This document shows, in pieces, positions 11,377 through 22,426 of a stretch of DNA of 64,000 nt. The position numbers and the translations under genes are program-made. This stretch comes from Ricinus communis (Eukaryota > Streptophyta > Magnoliopsida > Malpighiales > Euphorbiaceae), in assembly GCF_019578655.1 (NCBI RefSeq), contig NC_063258.1, positions 21,580,802 to 21,644,801 on the forward strand, written 5' to 3'. Positions within the stretch are counted from its first letter, which is position 1; every line of letters starts with the position of its first letter. The notes below the pieces were generated by a model. The model worked only from the letters and a program-made list of their open reading frames with translations. It was not told the DNA's origin and searched no databases.

Positions 11377-12365
11377 CATATAGTTCCACGTAGTCATGAT
11401 GCTCTAGGGCTCTTCCAATATGAAAGCTGAAGTTTCACCAATTGGAAGAATCAATAGTTGGGCAACTTCTTCAGGAATGTCAATGGTTTTCTCCAGTCCT
11501 TGGCTTGGTTCACTTGCTAGAAGAAAATCGAGCTGCTCCAAGACTTCTTCATTGGATAACTCACGCTCATCTTCCATCATCGAAGGGACTTATGGAAAAT
11601 CCACCAAAAATTCCTGAAACTGCAACTCAGCATCATTAACTCTACGTTCCTGTTGGTAGTCTTTTAGAGGAATCATGTTTGCCTGTTCTTTTTCTGGTTC
11701 TATCTCCATGTTCAAAAAGTCATCCTGCACATAAGCATCATCGTCAAACATAGTAGATAAACTAGTCTCACCTGAATGCAAAGTGACGGCGCTCATATGT
11801 TCCTCGGATTCAGTAGTGTTTGATGGAGTTCCCAATTGTTCTGCAGCTAGTAGCTTGAAGATCAAGCCTACTTGATGCTCTATGTTCTCAATCGAGGCTT
11901 GTTAACTTTCAAGTACGCTCTTTACTTGTTGGAATCTATCCTCAAGACTTGTGAAGAACCTCATCAGTAATTCCTCTAAAACTAACTCTTCATCTTGAGT
12001 TGAAGGTGCAAGACTAGGCTGCTGATGTAGTTGCTGAAATCCTAGTCATTCTTGGTCGTCTAAGCTCCATCCAAAGGGTGAATGAGTGCTCCATTCTTGA
12101 TTGTAGGTGCTTTCATACAAGTTATTTAGCCAAATTCCCATAGAGTCACCTATTCGCAGTTATAAGAACAATGAGCAAAATCACTATACAATGGACAATC
12201 ATTACTCAAATGTGAACCATAACAAATTTCACAAAAAACTTGAGATGAAAGGATAGGAGTGGAGAGTTGATCGGTCGCCCTGCAAAACGATTCCATTCGA
12301 GCTTCAAAGGCTACACGGGTATCCCAATTTCTCTTGGTTCCTGATCCTATTCTCCAACGCATCAT
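11377..12365 (-). pseudogene. Element T gag remnant
   Basis: Three minus-strand open pieces. 12,365-12,150 begins MMRWRIGSGTKRNWDTRVAF and has a Cys-His cluster, CEICYGSHLSNDCP, spaced C-X2-C-X4-H-X4-C. 11,865-11,590 contains MSAVTLHSGETSL, resembling the AxTLRSGK segment at the gag C-terminus of Athila/Tat elements. A further acidic stretch runs 11,589-11,380. Stops separate them. It is probably gag because it lies between an Asp-type PBS and this motif; there is no protease or pol downstream. Confidence 0.6.
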
Positions 12366-12501
12366 ACAAAGAGTTTGAATTTAGCATTGATCCCCCGTTT
12401 CATTCACTATTTGAATCATAAACTTAAACTAAGTAAATATGTACAAAAAATAAAAATGGCTAAAGTAACAAATAGCAAATTTCACTCTAGTTTTCAAACA
12501 C

Positions 12502-12519
12502 TCCCCGGCAACAACGCCA
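12502..12519 (-). other. Primer binding site, Asp-tRNA type (element T)
   Basis: The minus strand reads TGGCGTTGTTGCCGGGGA, close to the TGGCGCCGTTGCCGGGGA complementary to plant tRNA-Asp and used by Athila/Tat-type elements. It lies six bases inside the LTR end (TGATAGG at 12,526 on the plus strand). Confidence 0.85.
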
Positions 12520-12525
12520 AAAACT

Positions 12526-14529
12526 TGATAGGCTATTTATGTAGCTACAATTTAAGGCAGTAAAGTGAACCTATCGATGCAGTCTAGTAGTAATGGCGAG
12601 TATCAAGATCGTATTCTCGGGAAAGTGAAAACCTAGAGTTACTACTTCGTTCTTTGTTATCTAACCGAAAATATATGATGGATGAATTTTAAATTTGCTA
12701 ATAACTAGAAACTGAGTTCTAAGTGAGATGCAGGAATGAATGGATAAATGAAACAACCAAGACAAGAAGGCAAACCTAAAGGGAACCTAAACTAGTTGGC
12801 AATTAAACAAAAGATAATAGATTGATGAGTCCAATTACGCTACCCGTGGACGAATTCTCATCTGAATTCGGTTTCTCTCTCGAGATAACCGAATTCCTAA
12901 ACTCAAGAACCTAAAGTTGGAATCTCTTCCTAACGATTGATCCTTAAATTAGCATTAAGCTTTAATCCGCCTCTATTAAGCTTTGTTAATTCTTAATACG
13001 GCTAGTTAATTATCCTTATCTCTAAGTGATTATTAACCAGTTCTTGCTATTCAAATTTCCAACTGTTTTCTCAATCACATAAAGCAATCTAAACACCACA
13101 ATTCATAACGTCTCATGAATAATGCATTATCTTATTAATACTGAAAGCAAGAAGGATATAAAACTAAACTCAAATAATCCAACAACTTAATACTAAGCCA
13201 ACATAGTAAAAAAATCCCAATGGATTTAATCGATCTAGCTACACATGTTCATGTTTAAAACAACTAGGAAATCTATTACAATGAAAGAATAACAAAAATG
13301 AAACATATACACCCTTTTCTCTCGAATTGGATGAACAGCTCCAAATCTTAATCTGCACTACAATTGATCTCCCCAATTCCCTCTCGGTTTGCTCTGCTAC
13401 TGTTTTGCAATCGGAACCTTGCGATTCCGGGATTCTCCTCTCTGCAACTCTCTCCCGAACTCAGTACTCTACAAAAACCGAACCAGCCGCCAAAACTCTC
13501 TCCTGCTTCCTTGCTCTTCTTAGCACAAGAAATCATTTTCCTTATATAATTATCCTAGCACAGCCGTGGTCAAGGCCGTGCTGGTGAGCATGGCCGGAGT
13601 TTAGACCGTGCTGAACCTTCAAATCTTACAAATTAGGTCTTCTTCCTAGCCATGCCCTCGCCGGTGCTGAGCCACCACGCTCCATGCTAAAGGTCATGAT
13701 AGCCTCAGAAACCGTGCCAAAACACCACATTTGAGGATTATAGGCTAATGGGTTGAGCACGGCCAGAGTCGAGGCCGTACTGATCAAACTCGAGCCCTTG
13801 TCCAATTTTGATGAGTTTCCATCCGTTTTCACATGTATTGATCTAACATTGCTCAAACACTGATGATGGACCTATAAATTCTCCTGAAATGCAAAAGAAC
13901 ACAAAACACGGATGATCTTGGAATAAAAGCACAACGAGCCACCACGGTCCATGCTAGAGGTCATGATAGCCTCAGAAACCGTGCCAAAACACCACATTTG
14001 AGGATTATAGGCTAATGGGTTGAGCACGGCCAGAGTCGAGGCCGTACTGATCAAACTCGAGCCCTTGTCTAATTTTGATGAGTTTCCATCCGTTTTCGCA
14101 TGTATTGATCTAACATTGCTCAAACACTGATGATGGACCTATAAATTCTCCTGAAATGCAAAAGAACACAAAACATGGATGATCTTGGAATAAAAGCACA
14201 ACGAGCCACCACGCTCCATGCTAGAGGTCATGATAGCCTCAGAAACCGTGCCAAAACACCACATTTGAGGATTATAGGCTAATGGGTTGAGCACGGCCAG
14301 AGTCGAGGCCGTACTGATCAAACTCGAGCCCTTGTCCAATTTTGATGAGTTTCCATCCGTTTTCGCATGTATTGATCTAACATTGCTCAAACACTGATGA
14401 TGGACCTATAAATTCTCCTGAAATGCAAAAGAACACAAAACACGGATGATCTTGGAATAAAAGCACAATATTTACTAAGAAAAATACACAATAATATGTA
14501 AGCAAATATGTGTAAAACTATGCACATCA
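12526..14529 (-). repeat. Element T 5' LTR (2,004 bp)
   Basis: On the plus strand it starts TGATAGGCTATTT next to the PBS and ends GCACATCA, so in element sense it runs TGATGTGC...CCTATCA. It is related to the solo LTR at 36,678-38,155, sharing CCTATCGATGCAGTCTAG, GAATTCGGTTTCTCTCTC and CCTAACGATT. It contains a three-copy 267-bp tandem repeat not seen in that solo LTR. Short open frames at 13,327-14,659 have no family match and follow the repeat. Confidence 0.85.
13669..14469. repeat. Three tandem copies of a 267-bp unit inside the T LTR
   Basis: Units start with GAGCCACCACG at 13,669, 13,936 and 14,203, an exact 267-bp period, with only a handful of differences between units. Each holds GAGCACGGCCAGAGTCGAGG. 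The near-identity indicates recent unequal crossing over or replication slippage within the LTR. Confidence 0.95.
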
Positions 14530-15227
14530 AACATATTGCATCATAATGTCTAAATAAGCATGTAATGGTGGCTATATAGAATGGTGATATTGAGAGTGAT
14601 AGTGATGATGATGAAGAACGCATGACTGAGCTTGAGGATGCAAGTATATAGATGAGCAAATTGGGCCTAATGGTGAGTTTTTTGTCACAAACGTGCTCTT
14701 AATATGCAAGCAAAGGAACATCTTTCATGCTAGATGCCAAGTTCAAGACAACGTATGTAGTTTGATTATAGATGGGGGGCTTTGACTAATGCACCTAGTA
14801 CTTTTATGAGATTAATGAACCATGTTTTGCATGCTTTTATTAGAAAATTTATGGTTTTCTATTTTGATGATATCTTGATTTATAGCAAGTCTTTAGATGA
14901 TCATGCTGAACATGTGCCCATGGTACTTGATGATTTGGCAAAGAGAAGTTATATATCAACTTTGCTAAATGTTCTTTCTGCACTAATAAACTTGTGTTTT
15001 TAAGATTTGTTGTGAGTCCTAAAGGAATAGAAGTTGATAGTGAAAAGGTTAAGGCAATAGAGTCTTGGCCGAAACCTAAGAGTGTTGGGAATATAAGATC
15101 GTTCCATGGCTTAGCTAGTTCTTTTAGGAGGTTTATTAAGGATTTGTCTAGCATAGCCGCACCTTTAACGGAAGTAATTAAAAAGAATGTGGGATTTAAA
15201 TGGGGTGAGGAACAAGAAAAGGCTCTT
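14530..15227 (+). pseudogene. Remnant of an older gypsy element: zinc knuckle end, protease stub, RT fragment
   Basis: The plus strand resumes in the second half of a gag zinc knuckle (HIAS then a stop, then CLNKH), followed by an acidic Asp/Ser linker, the protease start (SLIIDGG near 14,762-14,782), then a jump into RT at [18 protein letters not shown] shows [11 protein letters not shown] and SFHGLASSFRRFIKD, with a frameshift near 14,990. It is cut at 15,227 by the B element. About 0.9 kb between protease and RT is missing. Element T cuts it on the left. Confidence 0.8.
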
Positions 15228-15921
15228 TGATACGAACTCGAACCGGATACGTTCAAACACCAAGATAAATAATGGTGAGAAAATCAAACCGATAAACGCT
15301 CTCCTTATTTAAGAGGAAGCACCCTTACCAATAAGTTCGAATTTGTCGCCCCAAGATCTAACTTGAAAGTTTGCAATTGATTATGGAACTAACAAACTTA
15401 GCAATAGAACTACTAAGCCCTTTAGTTATAAATAGATGAAGAATGTTCAAACAACTCAAGAAACTAATAAAAACTTAATTGATTGATCAAACATGTAGAT
15501 CTGAAACTAAATCAAACAAGTTAATTTAATCTCAAGAAATTCAATAAGGAACACCTTAAGGAATAAGAGTTAACAACTCAAATAAAACTTCATTCAGAAA
15601 TGTATATTGATCTTATGTGCTTTAGCCGAAATACATAGCTATATTTATAGAGTCTTGAAATGATTCTAACCCTAAAAAGGACTAAGAGATAAGCAATAAA
15701 GAATCAAACCCTAAAAGACTTCTAATGTGCGGCTGCCTCCTTCTCTAAGCATAAGTGGTGGCTGCCCTAGGGTTAGGTGAGACCTCCAATGCTTCTAGAA
15801 ACCCTAGGAAAACCTGTTGACTTTGATCCTTAATCTTTGACCTTGACCTTGTTCCATGACCAGAAGTTTAAGCTTCATTAATAGCAATTAATGTCACTAT
15901 CTTCAAGGAGTTGTTATCTTC
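15228..15921 (-). repeat. B1 3' LTR, left part
   Basis: Plus strand begins TGATACGAACTCGAACC, matching the B2 LTR at 62,519. In element sense it ends ...GAGTTCGTATCA. A minus-strand TATA-like stretch (CTATAAATATAGC, about 15,635-15,650) and GATCTTGGGGCGACAAATTC (revcomp, near 15,340) are shared with B2. It is interrupted at 15,921 by the A array; the remainder is at 21,455-21,605. Confidence 0.85.
15917..15921. repeat. Target-site duplication TCTTC (left; partner 21,450-21,454)
   Basis: TCTTC precedes the A LTR at 15,922 and TCTTC follows the last A LTR end at 21,449. Removing the array and one TCTTC gives a continuous B LTR. Confidence 0.85.
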
Positions 15922-16628
15922 TGATGTGGAAAAGGAATAGGATCGTTTTTGGAATGAGTTTGAGTACTTTGAATGGTAGGGAACAAATAAAAGAACACGA
16001 CACTAAGTAAAGCACTCTCAAACTTCTACTCTCAAACACTAAGTAGTAAGAGCAAAAGGGCGTGTAAACACAAAGTAAAACACTTAGAACAATTTCACAA
16101 AGAAATTAGATTTGTTTTCAACTCTCAATGCCTATAACACTTGGCCATGAGTTCTATTTATACTCAACCACTAGAAGAGTTACATGACATAGATAAACTC
16201 TTTAACTTCCTCCTAAAAACAGACCAGCTACAAGGATTCACATTCCCTTGTAACATCCCTAATTAAACAGCAAATAAAAGTGCTAAATAAAGAAAATCTT
16301 TGTACTTGACTATTAAAGGCTGATTACAAAGGTTTTATTACACACTTAAAATTGAAATTCCAACGACAAATTAAACAAAGAATAACTCCAAAACGTCCAC
16401 CTTTGTGAATGCGAAAACCGAACATAATGAGCGTGAAATATTCCCCTTTTCAAGCTTTTATTCAACCATCCAATTAAGGCAAGTGATAAAGGTTTGTTTT
16501 GATGAGAATCCCATGAAATGTTATGATCTTTGCTTAGCATTTTCATGCACTAGCAAGGCATGGACCGTAGCATCATTATCTTGCACTTGGTACATGTGAT
16601 GGACCTCTTGTTGGGTGATTCCATATCA
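15922..16628 (-). repeat. Family-A LTR (3' LTR of the array)
   Basis: TGATGTGG...CCATATCA, 707 bp, with one 71-bp repeat. It is followed by TTCTCCCCCTCTT, the reverse of the polypurine tract. Confidence 0.9.
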
Positions 16629-17564
16629 TTCTCCCCCTCTTGAAAAGTTTGTCCTCAAACTTTCATTATCAAGGTATGGAGTTAAATCCCCCACATTGAA
16701 AGTTGCACTTACACCACCATACTCACTTGGAAGTTCAAGTTTGAAAGCACTTTCTCCAATCTTTTCTAACACACGAAATGGACCATCTGACCTAGGCATG
16801 AGTTTGTTTTTCCTAAGATTAGGAAAACGTTCCTTCCTCAAATGTAACCACACTAGATCACCCTTAGCAAAGGTAGGCTGTTTTCTTCTCTTGTTAGCTC
16901 TTGCCTTGTAAACTGCATTCATTGCTTCAATTTTCTCCTTAACTTGAGTACATGTTTTCTGAAATGCTTCCCATCTTTCCTTTGAATCAACATGGACTAA
17001 GTCCTTTCTTGGCAATGGAACAAGTTCAACAAGAAGAAGAGGATTAACCCCATAGACCACCTCAAAAGGAGCACGACTTGTAGTTGAAGAAGCTGATCTA
17101 TTATAGGCAAATTCAGCATGTGCCAACTTGATATCCCAATCTTTCTGCGTTTTACTCACAAGTCCACGCAACAAAGATCCAAGTGTTCTATTAGTCACTT
17201 CTGTTTGGCCATCAGTTTGAGGATGATGAGAAGTACTAAAAAGAAGCTTAGTACCTACCAACTTCCATAAAATTCTCCAAAAGTGACTTAGGAATTTAGA
17301 ATCCCTATCTGAAACAATTGATCTTGTAACACCATGCAAACGAATGATCTCACGAAAATACAAGTCAGCAATTTTGGATGCATCATCCGTCTTATGGCAC
17401 GCAACAAAGTGAGCCATCTTTGAAAATCGATCAACCACCACCATGATGCTATCCTTTCCCTTTTGAGTCCTTTGAAGCCCCACAATAAAGTCCATACTTA
17501 CACTTTCCCAAGGGGCATCAGGGACGGGTAAGGGATGGTAGAGACCTTTATGGAAGTACCTCAT
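16629..17564 (-). pseudogene. Family-A integrase (core and C-terminus, open frame)
   Basis: This is the longest undamaged A frame, about 310 residues. It starts at KGLYHPLPVPDAPWESVSMD and has catalytic Asp in SMDFIVGLQ, Asp in VSDRDSKFL and Glu in DGQTEVTNR, then a basic C-terminal domain ([48 protein letters not shown]). The N-terminal H-H-C-C zinc region is deleted: the frame is joined directly to RT (VVYLDE) at about 17,560. It would insert cDNA into the genome if complete. It ends at the polypurine tract. Confidence 0.9.
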
Positions 17565-18290
17565 CTAAGTATACAACAATGAACTTATTGAGAAAAGGTC
17601 GAAGTACCTCATTCATAAGTCTCATGAACGAACTAGGGGCATTGCAAAGTCCAAATGGCATGACAAGCCACTCATACAACCCTTGTTTCGTTTTGAAAGC
17701 TGTCTTCCATTCATCACCTTCTCGAATTCTCATTTGATGGTAGCCACTCCTCAAATCAATCTTGCTGAAGATTTTGGCACCACTCAATTCATCAAACATA
17801 TCTTAGAGCCTAGGCATAGGAAATCTATATTTGATAGTTATGTTATTGATTGCACGACTATCAATACTCATTCTCCATGTTCTTTTCTTTCTTAGGCACT
17901 AAAAGAGCCGGAACAGCACATGGACTAAGGCTCTCACGTACATAACCTTTCTCCATTAGTTCTTCCACTTGCCTTTGCAACTCTTTAGCTTTCTCGGGAT
18001 TGCACCGATAGGCTGCTTTGTTAGGCAATGGGGCTCCGGGATTAAGTCAATTGCATGCTCAATCCCACGAAAGGTGGCGATCCTTTCGGTGAAATCACTA
18101 GGAAATACATAAGAAAATTCTTCAAGCAAATGACTCAAAGACAAAGAGTTAGTGGCATAGGAAACAACATTAGAAATGGATTTAACAAGAAGTACAAACC
18201 CTCCTCCCTCCATTGCACACTCTTTTCGAACTCTTTCCTCGGAAATCGGGAAAATTAGGTCTCCTTTCCACCATAGGTTCAACCTTAGGA
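17565..18290 (-). pseudogene. Family-A RT N-terminal half (broken)
   Basis: Read from 18,290 leftwards: linker GGGFVLLVKSISNVV, SHLLEEFSYVFPSD, the RT entry ([11 protein letters not shown] type, frameshifted near 17,950-18,040), then a stretch with stops, [40 protein letters not shown] and FIVVYLDE, where it stops in the middle of the YLDD catalytic block. The second half of RT and all of RNase H are deleted. Confidence 0.85.
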
Positions 18291-19737
18291 GGCAAAGGCA
18301 ACAATCTAATCTTTTTCCACCCGTGGTAATGTAGTATATATATTAGAAACACCATCATGTACAGCATTTCTATCAAATTACCATGGTCTACCAAGCAAAA
18401 TATGACATGCACTCATAGGCAATACATCACACCAACGTTCATCATGATAATTGCCAATTGTAAATGAAACTAAAGCTTGTTTCTTGACCTTCAAACCAGT
18501 TTCATTATTCAACCAATTCAATTTGTAAGGCTTAGCATGATTTGAAGAGGAAGCTTAAGCTTACTTGACAAGTTCTGTGGATGCCACATCCGTGCATGAT
18601 CCTCCATCAACAATCACATCACATGTCTTATCAAGAACCTTGCACCTTGTATGGAAAAGGTTCTCTCGTTCTTGCATGTCTTTGAGAGGTTCGGAATGTA
18701 AGACTCTCCTAACAACTCCACAAAGAGGGTTGTCATTCTCCTCGCATCATACTTCTCAACATCTTCATTGTTACTTTCAGTTCATAGGCTGTAAGAATCC
18801 TCCTCACTCGGGTGAATTGTGAGAATATTCCTTTTTGGGCATTCACTAGCAATATGCCCACGTTCTTGGCACTTGTAACAAGTCCTCTTGAATCCTTCTT
18901 GCTTAAAACTAGATTTTCCACTTTGAAACTTTGAAGGATTAGTAGAAGAAAGTTGTTTAGAAGAGCTAGAAGAAGACTCACTCTTCCTAAAAGGTATGTA
19001 TGGTTTATATGGAGTCTTGACGCCACTTGTGTTCGCCTTAGGCTTCTCCTGTTTCACTTGTGCTTCCACCTTCCTAGCTACTGTCATAACTTCATCAAAA
19101 GTAGAAAAGCTCATAAGATCTACCTTGTGAGAGATGGGTTTGGACAGCCCTTTAGTGAAACGAGCAATCTTGAGAGGCTCCTTCTCTTGCAAGTCACACA
19201 TCAAGCCTAGCCTCTCAAATTCACGAACATAATCATCAACACTGAGATCACCTTGAGTTAGTCGAGTTAGCTTGACATATTGATCTTGCTCATACTCACG
19301 TGGTACCCAACGCCTCTCCATTTTCTTCTTGAGTTTCTCCCATGACTCGATCTTTTCTTTCTCTTCTCTTCATCTCTTGGCTTTTAGATTGTCATACCAA
19401 AGCCCAGCAAGCTTTGTTAATCTAAGGACAGCCATCTTACACCTCCTCCTATCATCAAAGTCTTTATAATCAAAGACACTTTCCATTCTTCGAACCCAAT
19501 CTAAGAAGTTTTCCGGATCACTTGAGCCATCAAATTCAGGAAGTTCCAATTTGAAACTCCTATCTTCTTGAAAATTTGATAGGTAGGATTCCCACCGGAG
19601 CTTGTGTTCTCCAAGTCTCCAACACGTTCTCCCATCTTTAAGGATAGTTCGCAATGGCATCCATCCTAGCTTCATGTTTCCTCAAGTCTCCTTGTAGCTC
19701 ACGAAGTTGCTTCATGATAGCGACCAACATTTCGGAA
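18291..19737 (-). pseudogene. Family-A gag-protease pseudogene
   Basis: Gag on the minus strand: capsid segment FKLELPEFDGSSDPENFLDW (~19,520), WVPREYEQDQYVKLTRLTQG (~19,290), intact zinc knuckle CYKCQERGHIASEC (~18,840-18,880), then a protease region around 18,560-18,700 with frameshifts (the D-G-G motif is readable as in the 9.2-kb copy). It differs from that copy by small indels; several frames are needed. Confidence 0.85.
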
Positions 19738-19981
19738 TTAGGTGATTTGTTTCCATTACAATAGCGTGCAATTTTAATCAACCAAGAAAAATATCAAACG
19801 GACTTCAAAAAATTTGTAACTTTACATCACAAAACTCTCAAAGAGAAAAACAATTTAAACTCAAGAAACACTAAAAAATCTTCAGGAACAAGGGAGATCT
19901 GAATCAAAACCTTCGGACCTATTTTCAACAGTAACGTAATCTGTTTTTTTTTGTACGAAACTCACACTCTCCAAAGCCTAA

Positions 19982-19993
19982 GCTTTGATACCA
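19982..19993 (-). other. Primer binding site, initiator-Met tRNA type (family A array)
   Basis: Minus strand TGGTATCAAAGC, two bases from the LTR at 19,996. Identical to the site at 10,585-10,596. The leader between it and gag (19,738-19,981) carries no gene. Confidence 0.8.
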
Positions 19994-19995
19994 AT

Positions 19996-20709
19996 TGATG
20001 TGGAAAAGGAATAGGATCGTTTTTGGAATGAGTTTGAGTACTTTGAATGGTAGGGAACAAATAAAAGAACAAGACACTAAGTAAAGCACTCTTAAACTTC
20101 TACTCTCGAACACTAAGTAGTAAGAGCAAAAGGCGTGTAAACACAAAGTAAAACACTTAGAATAATTTCACAAAGAAATCAGATTTGTTTTCAACTCTCA
20201 ATGCCTATAACACTTGGCCATGAGTTCTATTTATACTCAACCACTAGAAGAGTTACATGACATAGATAAACTCTTCAACTTCCTCCTAAAAGCCCGACCG
20301 ACTACAAGGATTCACATTCCTTTGTAACATCCCTAATTAAGCGAGCAAATAAAAGTGCTAAATAAAGAAAATCTTTGTAACGGCTATTAAAGGCTGATTA
20401 CAAAGGTTTTATTACACACTTAAAACTGAAATTCCAACAGCAAATTAAACAAAGAATAACTCCAAAACGTCCACCTTTATGAGCGGTCAAAAACTGAACA
20501 TAATGAAGCGTGAAATATTCCCCTTTTCAAGCTTTTATTCAACCATCCAATTCACGGCAAGTGATAAAGGTTTGTTTTGATGAGAATCCCATGAAATGTT
20601 CCGATCTTTGCTTAGCATTTTCATGCACTAGCAAGGCATGGACCGTAGCATCATTATCTTGCACTTGAGGTACGTGTGATGGACCTCTTGTTGGACTGAT
20701 TCCATATCA
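19996..20709 (-). repeat. Family-A LTR (shared middle LTR of the array)
   Basis: 714 bp, TGATGTGG...CCATATCA. On its left is a PBS (5' LTR context) and on its right a polypurine tract (3' LTR context), so one LTR serves two internal regions. This is a hallmark of LTR-mediated unequal recombination. Confidence 0.9.
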
Positions 20710-21285
20710 TTCTCCCCCTCTTGAAAAGTTTGTCCTCAAACTTTCATTATCAAGGTATGGAGTTAAATCCCCCACATTGAAAGTTGCACTTACACCACCA
20801 TACTCACTTGGAAGTTCAAGTTTGAAAGCACTTTCTCCAATCTTTTCTAACACACGAAATGGACCATCTGACCTAGGCATGAGTTTGTTTTTCCTAAGAT
20901 TAGGAAAACGTTCCTTCCTCAAATGTAACCACACTAGATCACCCTTAGCAAAGGTAGGCTGTTTTCTTCTCTTGTTAGCTCTTGCCTTGTAAACTGCATT
21001 CATTGCTTCAATTTTCTCCTTAACTTGAGTATATGTTTTCTGAAATGCTTCCCATCTTTTCTTTGAATCAACATGGACTAAGTCCTTTCTTGGCAATGGA
21101 ACAAGTTCAACAGGAAGAAGAGGATTAACCCCATAGACCACCTCAAAAGGAGCACGACTTGTAGTTGAAGAAGCTGATCTATTATAGGCAAATTCAGTAA
21201 AAACTCCAAAAACATCCACCTTTATGAACAGTAAAAACTGAACATAATGAGCAGCAAATATTCCCCTTTTCAAGCTTTTATTCAA
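20710..21285 (-). pseudogene. Chimeric LTR-integrase frame
   Basis: The integrase C-terminal half (20,710-21,198, from EFAYNRSASSTTSRAPFEVV to the basic tail) is joined in frame at about 21,198 to LTR-derived coding on the other side (MNKSLKRGIFAAHYVQFLLF). The catalytic Asp residues are absent. It is an accidental fusion produced by a deletion between integrase and a third LTR. Confidence 0.8.
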
Positions 21286-21449
21286 CCATCCAATTAAGGC
21301 AAGTGATAAAGGTTTGTTTTGATGAGAATCCCATGAAATGTTCTAATCTTTGCTTAGCATTTTCATGCACTAGCAAGGCATGGACCGTAGCATCATTATC
21401 TTGCACTTAAGCTGTGTGATGGACCTCTTGTTGGACTGATTCCATATCA
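21199..21449 (-). repeat. Partial family-A LTR (right end of the array)
   Basis: U3 portion only, ending CCATATCA, followed by the TCTTC duplication. Its left side is cut in the 71-bp repeat region and fused to integrase. Confidence 0.85.
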
Positions 21450-21454
21450 TCTTC

Positions 21455-21605
21455 ATTAAAAGCACCATCATTAGCCATCTTCAAAACATGCTCCAAGTAA
21501 GAATTTAAGGCTTGCTTGAACTTTTTACTCCTTGCTCGTGTCATTGGTCCTCCATAGGCTAGTGGATCCATGCTAGTTGACTTAGATGAATCCTTGGTTG
21601 CATCA
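21455..21605 (-). repeat. B1 3' LTR, right part (U3 start with coding tail)
   Basis: In element sense this starts TGATGCAACCAAGG after the polypurine tract AAAGAGAGGGGGA and encodes DPLAYGGPMTRARSKKFKQA, the integrase C-terminal tail. It continues in the left part at 15,921 once the A array is discounted. Total LTR about 845 bp. Confidence 0.8.
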
Positions 21606-22426
21606 TCCCCCTCTCTTTGAAAGGATTCGACCTCGAATCAACACTTCAAATGGACCATCACCACGTGGCATCAACTTTGATTTTCTTTGATTGGGAAACC
21701 TTTTCTTCCTGAAGTGCACCCAAACCCAATCACCAACTTCAAATACCATCCTTTTGCGGCCCTTATTGCGTTGTTTGGTGATTTGTTCATTGCGTCTTTC
21801 CAAATTTGCATGCACTTGCTCATGCAACTTCAACACAAATTCAGCCTTCTTTGCACCATCTAAATTCACTTGTTCATTCAAAGGTAAAGCAATAAAATCT
21901 AAAGGACTCAAAGGAATAAAGCCATAAACAATCTCAAATGGGCAAAATTGAGTAATTGTGACAAAGTTCTATTTACTACCTCAGTTTGACCATCGGTTTA
22001 GGGATGACATGTTGTAGAAAAAGGTAATTTAGTTCCCAATTTACCCCATAAGGTCTTCCAAAAATAGCTCAAAAACTTAGTGTCCCTATCATTGACAATA
22101 GTTCTAGGCATACCATGTAAATGTACAATTTCTCTAAAGAACAATTCAGCAACATGTTGTGCATCATTGGTTTTCCTACATGCAATAAAGTGTGACATCT
22201 TTGAAAATCTATCCACCACAACAAAAATACTACCATGCTTAGACCTAGGTAATCCAAGCACAAAATCCATAGATATGTCAATCCAAGGAGAATTAGGTAT
22301 GGGCAAAGGCATGTATAACCCATTAGGTTGTGATTTAGACTTATAACCCATTAGGTTGTGATTTAGACTTAGCTTGCTTGCATACAATACAGTTAGCACA
22401 TGATCATGCAAAATATCTAAAGTCTT
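21606..22426 (-). pseudogene. B1 integrase pseudogene
   Basis: Catalytic core on the minus strand (22,411-21,998): [35 protein letters not shown] (the Ser before DRD is Asn), ending at TTCHP. After a deletion comes the C-terminal part (21,911-21,603) with [20 protein letters not shown] and [12 protein letters not shown]. The Glu-bearing DGQTEVVNR block and the AYNR region are lost. The H-H-C-C zinc region is disrupted near 22,380-22,430. A 28-bp tandem duplication lies at 22,315-22,370. Confidence 0.85.
22315..22370. repeat. 28-bp tandem duplication in B1 integrase
   Basis: ATAACCCATTAGG... occurs at 22,315 and again at 22,343 with no visible change. It shifts the integrase frame. Confidence 0.85.

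Larger units (their letters stand above)
1975..14529 (-). mobile_element. Element T: Tat/Athila-like Ty3 retrotransposon, split by a family-A composite
   Basis: The minus-strand order is 5' LTR (12,526-14,529), Asp-tRNA-type PBS (12,502-12,519), gag remnants (11,377-12,365), then after the family-A insertion (3,863-11,371) a non-coding tail (1,975-3,862). No RT, RNase H or integrase of its own is visible between the gag remnant and the tail, so it looks non-autonomous or internally deleted. The 3' LTR is absent from the window. The left limit near 1,975 is where D sequence takes over. Assignment to Tat/Athila rests on the PBS and on recognised tail sequence, not on a polymerase. Confidence 0.65.
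15922..21449 (-). mobile_element. Family-A tandem array (LTR-internal-LTR-internal fragment-LTR)
   Basis: LTRs at 15,922-16,628 and 19,996-20,709, plus a partial LTR at 21,199-21,449, separate one deleted internal region (16,629-19,995) and a second integrase-only piece (20,710-21,198), all on the minus strand. One TCTTC duplication brackets the whole array, so it arose from a single insertion by later LTR recombination, or inserted as a tandem. The internal region lacks about 1 kb from mid-RT to the integrase zinc region. Confidence 0.8.

Noticed and set aside
13872..14390. Repeated minus-strand 83-residue proteins
   Set aside because: They are copies of one frame produced by the 267-bp tandem repeat in an LTR. 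No family match, and no reason to think they are translated.
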